Shown: positions 50,795-55,022 of the stretch, piece after piece
Layout: every line of letters begins with the position of its first letter
How positions within the stretch are numbered: position 1 is the stretch's first letter
Notes under the pieces: generated by a model
Databases searched by the model: none
What the model saw: only the letters and a program-made list of their open reading frames with translations
Told to the model about the DNA's origin: nothing
Program-made: the position numbers and the translations under genes
Assembly (NCBI GenBank): GCA_022837505.1
Contig: JALHFZ010000003.1
Coordinates: forward strand, 1-55,022
DNA: 55,022 nucleotides
Origin: Synergistaceae bacterium
Lineage (GTDB): Bacteria; Synergistota; Synergistia; Synergistales; Aminobacteriaceae
Direction of reading: 5' to 3'

Positions 50795-52261
50795 TCAGGA
50801 ATCCGGGGACGGAAGGTCCTCCGGAGCTTCTGACCGGGGAAGAACCTTCGTGAGAAAGAGCTCCGCAAGGCGGGGGTCAAACTGCTTCCCCGCCTCTTCT
50901 GCAATGATCTCTGCCGCCTCTCCGGGCGTCCGGGGCTGCCGGTAGGGTGTCCCCCGGACCATGACGTCCCAGGCGTCGACGAGGGCGAGTATGCGGCCGA
51001 AGAGGGGGATATCCTCTCCTGAAAGGCCGGAGGGGTACCCCGTACCGTCCCATCGTTCATGATGGGCTCCAATGGCCTCGGCCACCTCCGCCGCCCTTCC
51101 GGAGGATGCCCGGGCGATGCGGCTGCCCGCCTCGGCGTGATTCTTCAGCAGGCTCCATTCTTCTTTTGTCAGGGGAGTGGTCTTTTCGAGCAGGATCGGG
51201 GAGACCGTGATCTTGCCGATATCGTGAAGGGAGACCGCCAGGTCGAGGGAAGCGAGCTCTTCTCCGGACAGGCCGAGTTCGGCGGCCAGAAGCCGGGAGT
51301 TTTTCTCCATGGCGCGGTTGTGCTCCGGCGATTCGGGGGTGGTCCCGTGGAGGGTCTCGAGAAGCTTCTGGAGCATGGAGCTGCGGATTGCGGCACTCAC
51401 CTCGTCCTTTTGCTCCCTCATGGCCTCCTCGGCACCCTTCATGGTATTGCTGAAGTCCTGCCACCGGTGAGCCTTGGCGGCGTACCCGAGGGAGATGCTT
51501 GCCGGCAGGGGAACATCCCGCACCTCCACTGAACGGAAGGCATCCTCAATCCGTCCCGCTATGGCCTGGGCCACATCCTGGCTCGTATGGGGCAGGAGGA
51601 GGACAAACTGATCGTCCTTCCACCGGACGAGAAGATCGCTGCTTCTGCAGATCTTCCGGAGAACCTTCGCCGCGGCCTTCAGAAGGGCATCTCCGGCCTG
51701 ACGGCCGAAGGCTTCGTTGGCCAGGGAAAGGGCGTTCAGATCGCCGAGGATGACGCTGATGGGGAGCTGCCGGTCGCAGTCCAGACGTTTCACTTCCTCG
51801 TTAAAGTAAGCCCGGTTGTAGAGCCCCGTCAGGTTGTCCCGGAAGGAATTCCCCCCCTCCGGATCGGAAGAGGACTTCTGCCCCGAGCTGTCCCTGGCGA
51901 TGCAGAGCATCCGGGGCTCCCTGCCGGCGGCGAGGGGCAGGCAGGTCATCTCAGCCTGAAGGGCGGAGCCGTTCTTTCCCCTGAGAATTCCTCCGAGAGT
52001 TCCCGGGCCCCCTTCTCCGGAGGCAGGGGGCATGATCCCCGAAGCGGTCAGGAAGACCTCCGTCAGGTCCAGGGAGGAAAATTCATCCGAAGAATATCCC
52101 AGCATCTTTTCAGCCGCCGGATTGACTTCCAGAATCCGACCGCTACTATGGGAGATGAAAATCGGATCGAAAGCGCCGTTGAAAAGGCAGGAGAGGAGTT
52201 CCTCCTGTGCGGCGGCTGAGAGGCCCCGGAGAAAAATGGAATTATCGGAACCGCAGGACAT
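50795..52261 (-). CDS. PAS-degenerate GGDEF-HD-GYP protein, probable c-di-GMP phosphodiesterase
   Basis: 488 residues, cytosolic. PAS domain (about 25-120, GAFDPIFISHSSGRILEVNP), a GGDEF-like domain (about 140-285) starting DNLTGLYNRAYFNEEV but with KDDQF (215-219) in place of GGDEF, so probably no cyclase activity, and an HD-GYP domain with HDIGK (346-350), NHAEAGSRI and HHERWDGTGYPSGL (400-413), followed by FGRILALVDAWDVM. The HD-GYP residues are intact, predicting c-di-GMP hydrolysis. SD AAAGGAGGGG precedes ATG 52261. It leads the cluster that ends in the riboswitch-controlled chemoreceptor. Confidence 0.9.
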   Translation of the reverse strand: MSCGSDNSIFLRGLSAAAQEELLSCLFNGAFDPIFISHSSGRILEVNPAAEKMLGYSSDEFSSLDLTEVFLTASGIMPPASGEGGPGTLGGILRGKNGSALQAEMTCLPLAAGREPRMLCIARDSSGQKSSSDPEGGNSFRDNLTGLYNRAYFNEEVKRLDCDRQLPISVILGDLNALSLANEAFGRQAGDALLKAAAKVLRKICRSSDLLVRWKDDQFVLLLPHTSQDVAQAIAGRIEDAFRSVEVRDVPLPASISLGYAAKAHRWQDFSNTMKGAEEAMREQKDEVSAAIRSSMLQKLLETLHGTTPESPEHNRAMEKNSRLLAAELGLSGEELASLDLAVSLHDIGKITVSPILLEKTTPLTKEEWSLLKNHAEAGSRIARASSGRAAEVAEAIGAHHERWDGTGYPSGLSGEDIPLFGRILALVDAWDVMVRGTPYRQPRTPGEAAEIIAEEAGKQFDPRLAELFLTKVLPRSEAPEDLPSPDS

Positions 52262-52413
52262 GGCGTGCCCCTCCTTTGTTTTTTTTGATACACTTCTCCA
52301 CGTCCTTCATTATACACGCTCATCCGCCCCTTCCGGCGATATTTCCCGAGGAGGGGGCGGAGAAGAGGGGCGTTTTTTTCCGGGAAAAATCATTTGAAAG
52401 GTCGGATCCGCCC

Positions 52414-52977
52414 GTGTATTTCTTCGAGATGATGCTCTCCGCCGCCTCTCTGTCCATGGATGCCTTCGCGGCCTCCCTGTGCATCGGCGCCTGCCTCGGA
52501 GGGCAGTCCTCCGCGGCGGCTCTGCGGGTCGCCGGAGCATGCGGGGGATTCCAGCTTGTCATGCCCCTTGCGGGGTGGTACCTCGGAAGCCGGTTTCTTG
52601 CCGCCATTTCAGGGTACGACCATTGGGTGGCCTTCGGTCTTCTTCTCCTTGTGGGGGGAAACATGATGCGCCAGTCCATCGTCCCCTGCGATCCCAGCTG
52701 CCCTCCCTCGGATTCGTCCCGGGGAATGCCCCTCCTTACGGTGGCCCTCGCAACATCCATTGATGCGCTGGCTGTCGGCATCAGCTTCGCCGCCATAGGT
52801 GCCCCGGTCTTTGTCCTGGCCTCCGCCGCAGGGGGCATCACGGCCTTCGCCTGCTTCGTCGGCGTCCTGGTGGGGTTCCGTATGGGAGAACGCCTCGGGG
52901 GCAGGGTGGAATTTGCCGGGGGGCTTCTACTCTGCCTCATCGGCGCGAATATCCTGAGGATTCATCTCATGGGGTAA
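52414..52977 (+). CDS. mntP: Manganese efflux pump MntP
   Basis: A 187-residue polytopic membrane protein, two similar halves of three helices. LSMDAFAASLCIGACLGG in the first half and ATSIDALAVGISFAAIG in the second carry the conserved Asp of the MntP (UPF0059) family, which exports Mn2+. The GTG at 52414 places SMDAF 13 residues from the start, as in E. coli MntP; the longer frame to 52207 overlaps the divergent HD-GYP gene. No yybP-ykoY riboswitch was recognised in the 152-base gap. Confidence 0.9.
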   Translation: MYFFEMMLSAASLSMDAFAASLCIGACLGGQSSAAALRVAGACGGFQLVMPLAGWYLGSRFLAAISGYDHWVAFGLLLLVGGNMMRQSIVPCDPSCPPSDSSRGMPLLTVALATSIDALAVGISFAAIGAPVFVLASAAGGITAFACFVGVLVGFRMGERLGGRVEFAGGLLLCLIGANILRIHLMG

Positions 52978-52991
52978 GGGAAGGGAACTCA

Positions 52992-53288
52992 GCGTGGGTT
53001 TACATCCTGCGGTGCGCCGACGGAACCCTCTATACAGGGTGGACCTATGACCTCCAGGGCAGACTGGCCGTTCACAACAGCGGGCGGGGGGCCCGCTACA
53101 CCGCTTCCCGCCTTCCCGCCGAACTGGTTTATTGGGAGGAAGCAGCATGCCGGAGCGAAGCTCTCCGGAGGGAGCGGGCCATAAAGAAAATGACCCGCAG
53201 GGTCAAGGAAGCCCTCTTCGCGGAGAGGAATGATCCGACCTTCTCGGCTGTTCCTCCTGGGAAAGCCGGACTATCTTCCGGGGAATAG
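52992..53288 (+). pseudogene. GIY-YIG nuclease (UPF0213-like) reading frame without a usable start
   Basis: The frame reads AWVYILRCADGTLYTGWTYD, then RLAVHNSGRGARYTASRLPA, LVYWEEAACRSEALRRERAI and KKMTRRVKEALF, an almost complete UPF0213 GIY-YIG domain. No ATG, GTG or TTG occurs in this frame upstream until inside mntP; only a CTG at 52932 is available. A GTG at 52994 with an ideal SD (AAGGGAAGGG, eight bases) is one frame away and hits a stop after 18 codons. This looks like a small frameshift right after the start codon, a non-canonical start, or a sequencing error. It follows the mntP stop by 14 bases. Confidence 0.65.
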
Positions 53289-53417
53289 AATGGAACGGAG
53301 GCGATGACGCCGTCGTGGAAGGGTGAAGAAAAGGACAGGCAGAACAGCTTTCTTTTCCTGCGTCGGCACGGGCTGCATCTTAAAAAGAGCTCCTGTATCT
53401 CCCTCTCGGCGTCCTGC

Positions 53418-55022
53418 TCAGGAACCTTCAAAGGGGGAGAGTTCAAGGAGGGCGATTTTTCCGTCAGAGAAGAAAGCGTCTCCGGAAAAATTGGATCCGG
53501 AGGCGGGATCGGTAAAAGGAAGTTCCCTGTAAGCGGAGACTATGCCGGCATCCAGACAATCCTTCACGAAGATCTGCCGTTCACGATCTATTGCAGGGTC
53601 AACCCGATGGGTGAAATGCAGCCAGTTCACCCCCTCGTCGAAACTTGCGGCGCCCACATATTGTACCCTTCCGTCAGGCAGGCTGACGCCGGTCTTCCAC
53701 AGTCGGACATGATGTCTCTGTCTGAGGGAGCGAATGGCCGTCTCCTTCTCGAAGGCGATATCCAGCGGAGCGCCATTCCAGAAAGAGGGGGTCACAGGAG
53801 CAGTCTGATAGGACTGGTTCATGAGAACCGCTTTGAAAGACTTCAGAAGAGAGCGGAAAGATACGGCATCAGCCTTCTTCCAGCCCGCTTTTTTCAGGTT
53901 TTCCACAAGGCTTTCCTCATCCTTGACGAAGATCATCAGGCTGAGGGGCTCCTGTGCCGTGCCGGCGATCGATTCAGTATGCTGCGGCAGTGTTCCTGAA
54001 TCGAAAGGGGCGAAGGGCTTTGCCTCTGTGCCGACGAAAGAAGGCTGATCCGTCTGTGGAATGAAATAGGGGGGGGTGTAGGTCAAGGCGGTGAAAATGT
54101 AAAGGGCTGCCCCGGCTACAAGTATGGGAGTTCCCCAATACCGGTTTTCTTTCCCGGCTGGCGAGGTTCCGGGGATGGCGTACTCGGCCGCAGCCTTTCT
54201 GGACTTTTTCAGTTCTGCCAGGCTGATGCCTGCGAGAAGCCATGCCAATCCAAGAAGAGCGCCTGCCAGGACATCGCTCAGATAATGAACGCCGATATAG
54301 AGCCGGCTGAAGGCCACCGCTGCGACAGTCAGCCCCCAGAAAAAAATCAGGTCCACCTGCCGGGCTCTGTTCTGCGTCTGCCGCAGTAGGAAATAAGCCA
54401 GAAAACCATAAAAACAGGCGGCATAGGTTGAATGCCCGCTGGGAAAGGAAAACTCCATCAGTTTGGTCATGTCGAAGGGGCGCTGCCTGTGAAATACCCA
54501 CTTCCCCACCGTGCTGAAGAGGGAGCACCCCCCGAGAGAGACCAGGAAAGACAGGAGAAAATCCTTTTTCCTCTCCAGCAGAAGATAGACGGAGAAGAGA
54601 AATGCGCCGCCCAGTATGATCTGCCAATTGCCGAGAAGGGTGATCTTCACGAAGACCGCCAGCAGGCCCGGAGTGCGGAATGTAAGCAGAAGGGCTGCAA
54701 GTCTGCGGTCTACGGAGATGATGGGGTCGGAAGCGAGAAAATCCTCCACCAGACCTCCGAGCAGAAAGAGGGAAAATCCCAGAACCAGACCAAGAAGGGT
54801 CAGAGGAAGACCTTCGAACTTTTCTGCATCAAAGCGCCTCTCCATGAACCGGACTCCTCCGGGATGCCTCTCGAGAAAAGATTTCATGAAGGGGATCGTC
54901 CGGGCGAACCTGGCAAGGGAGCGGAGGATGGATGACAACACGATGAGCAGGGGCCAGGCGCCTTTGACGATAAGAGTCCGCAGAAAAACAAAGAAAGCCA
55001 GGAACACAAAAATTGTCGCCAC
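53418..55022 (-). CDS. PAP2-superfamily phosphatase with LssY-like C-terminal domain, 5' end outside window
   Basis: At least 534 residues; the frame is open to the right edge, so the N-terminus is probably missing. The visible start (FVFLAFFVFLRTLIVKG) may be the end of a DedA-type membrane domain. The PAP2 domain has KWVFHRQRP, FSFPSGHSTYAA and SRLYIGVHYLSDV, the three motifs of membrane lipid phosphatases. After a linker and a TM helix (TPILVAGAALYIFTALTYT), the last 180 residues (SLMIFVKDEESLVENLKKAG to VKDCLDAGIVSAYRELPFTD) match the LssY C-terminal domain. It probably dephosphorylates an undecaprenyl-type or other lipid phosphate; unproven. Confidence 0.85.
   Translation of the reverse strand: MATIFVFLAFFVFLRTLIVKGAWPLLIVLSSILRSLARFARTIPFMKSFLERHPGGVRFMERRFDAEKFEGLPLTLLGLVLGFSLFLLGGLVEDFLASDPIISVDRRLAALLLTFRTPGLLAVFVKITLLGNWQIILGGAFLFSVYLLLERKKDFLLSFLVSLGGCSLFSTVGKWVFHRQRPFDMTKLMEFSFPSGHSTYAACFYGFLAYFLLRQTQNRARQVDLIFFWGLTVAAVAFSRLYIGVHYLSDVLAGALLGLAWLLAGISLAELKKSRKAAAEYAIPGTSPAGKENRYWGTPILVAGAALYIFTALTYTPPYFIPQTDQPSFVGTEAKPFAPFDSGTLPQHTESIAGTAQEPLSLMIFVKDEESLVENLKKAGWKKADAVSFRSLLKSFKAVLMNQSYQTAPVTPSFWNGAPLDIAFEKETAIRSLRQRHHVRLWKTGVSLPDGRVQYVGAASFDEGVNWLHFTHRVDPAIDRERQIFVKDCLDAGIVSAYRELPFTDPASGSNFSGDAFFSDGKIALLELSPFEGS

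Noticed and set aside
52262..52413. Manganese (yybP-ykoY) riboswitch before mntP
   Set aside because: I could not find the conserved GGGGAGUA or paired core elements in the 152-base gap.
53304..53999. 231-codon plus-strand frame opposite the PAP2-LssY gene
   Set aside because: It is antisense to the well-supported LssY domain and shows no recognisable protein pattern.

Overview
This 55 kb window is a GC-rich, densely packed chromosomal segment from a diderm, probably anaerobic, amino-acid- and organic-acid-using bacterium. The outer-membrane barrel, Lol-type ABC genes, two TRAP transporters, malic enzyme, opine-dehydrogenase/ornithine-cyclodeaminase pair, Feo iron uptake, DapH-type lysine pathway and SLH-like domains fit the Synergistota. 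That placement is an inference from gene content, not from a marker gene. I see no phage genes, transposases, CRISPR arrays, rRNA or tRNA.

Layout. 1-4 kb: the start of a 5'-nucleotidase running off the left edge, then a ferrous-iron locus (DtxR-family regulator, two free FeoA proteins, FeoB) with shared operator-like elements. 4-9.2 kb (minus): a LolCDE-like export operon with a periplasmic LolA-like carrier and an outer-membrane barrel. 9.3-15.9 kb (minus): amidase, Sir2 deacylase, and a malic enzyme + TRAP operon behind a clear promoter and inverted repeat. 16-20.4 kb: an SH3-domain exported protein, an M20 amidohydrolase, a divergent SHMT and a hotdog thioesterase. 20.5-28.3 kb: a small acidic protein, a YtcJ-like amidohydrolase, an exported FAD oxidoreductase with SLH-like repeats, a DUF1847 Cys-rich protein, then opine dehydrogenase / amino-acid-binding protein / ornithine cyclodeaminase.

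28.5-34.4 kb: a second TRAP operon, then a three-gene unit carrying the two halves of the plant Tm-1 resistance protein as separate genes (UPF0261 and a PEP-hydrolase-like TIM barrel) plus a SRPBCC protein with a Cys-rich tail. 34.5-39.4 kb: a T-box-controlled lysine operon (dapA, dapB, dapH, lysC, aminotransferase). 39.4-47.9 kb: GNAT, Fe-S aldo/keto reductase, a CLC protein without the gating glutamate, a PNPOx-like protein, a GNAT-HDAC fusion, class I aldolase and a beta-hydroxyacid dehydrogenase. 48-52.3 kb (minus): a c-di-GMP signalling cluster in which an HD-GYP gene lies upstream of a thioesterase, a c-di-GMP-I riboswitch and a chemoreceptor. 52.4-55 kb: MntP, a GIY-YIG reading frame without a usable start, and a PAP2-LssY protein that reaches the right edge.

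The most unusual items are the c-di-GMP phosphodiesterase/riboswitch/chemoreceptor cluster, the split Tm-1 locus, the GNAT-HDAC fusion, the gating-glutamate-less CLC, the FAD-SLH fusion and the active-site-divergent SHMT. Start sites were chosen by Shine-Dalgarno (SD) spacing and family N-termini, so several are shorter than the longest open frame.
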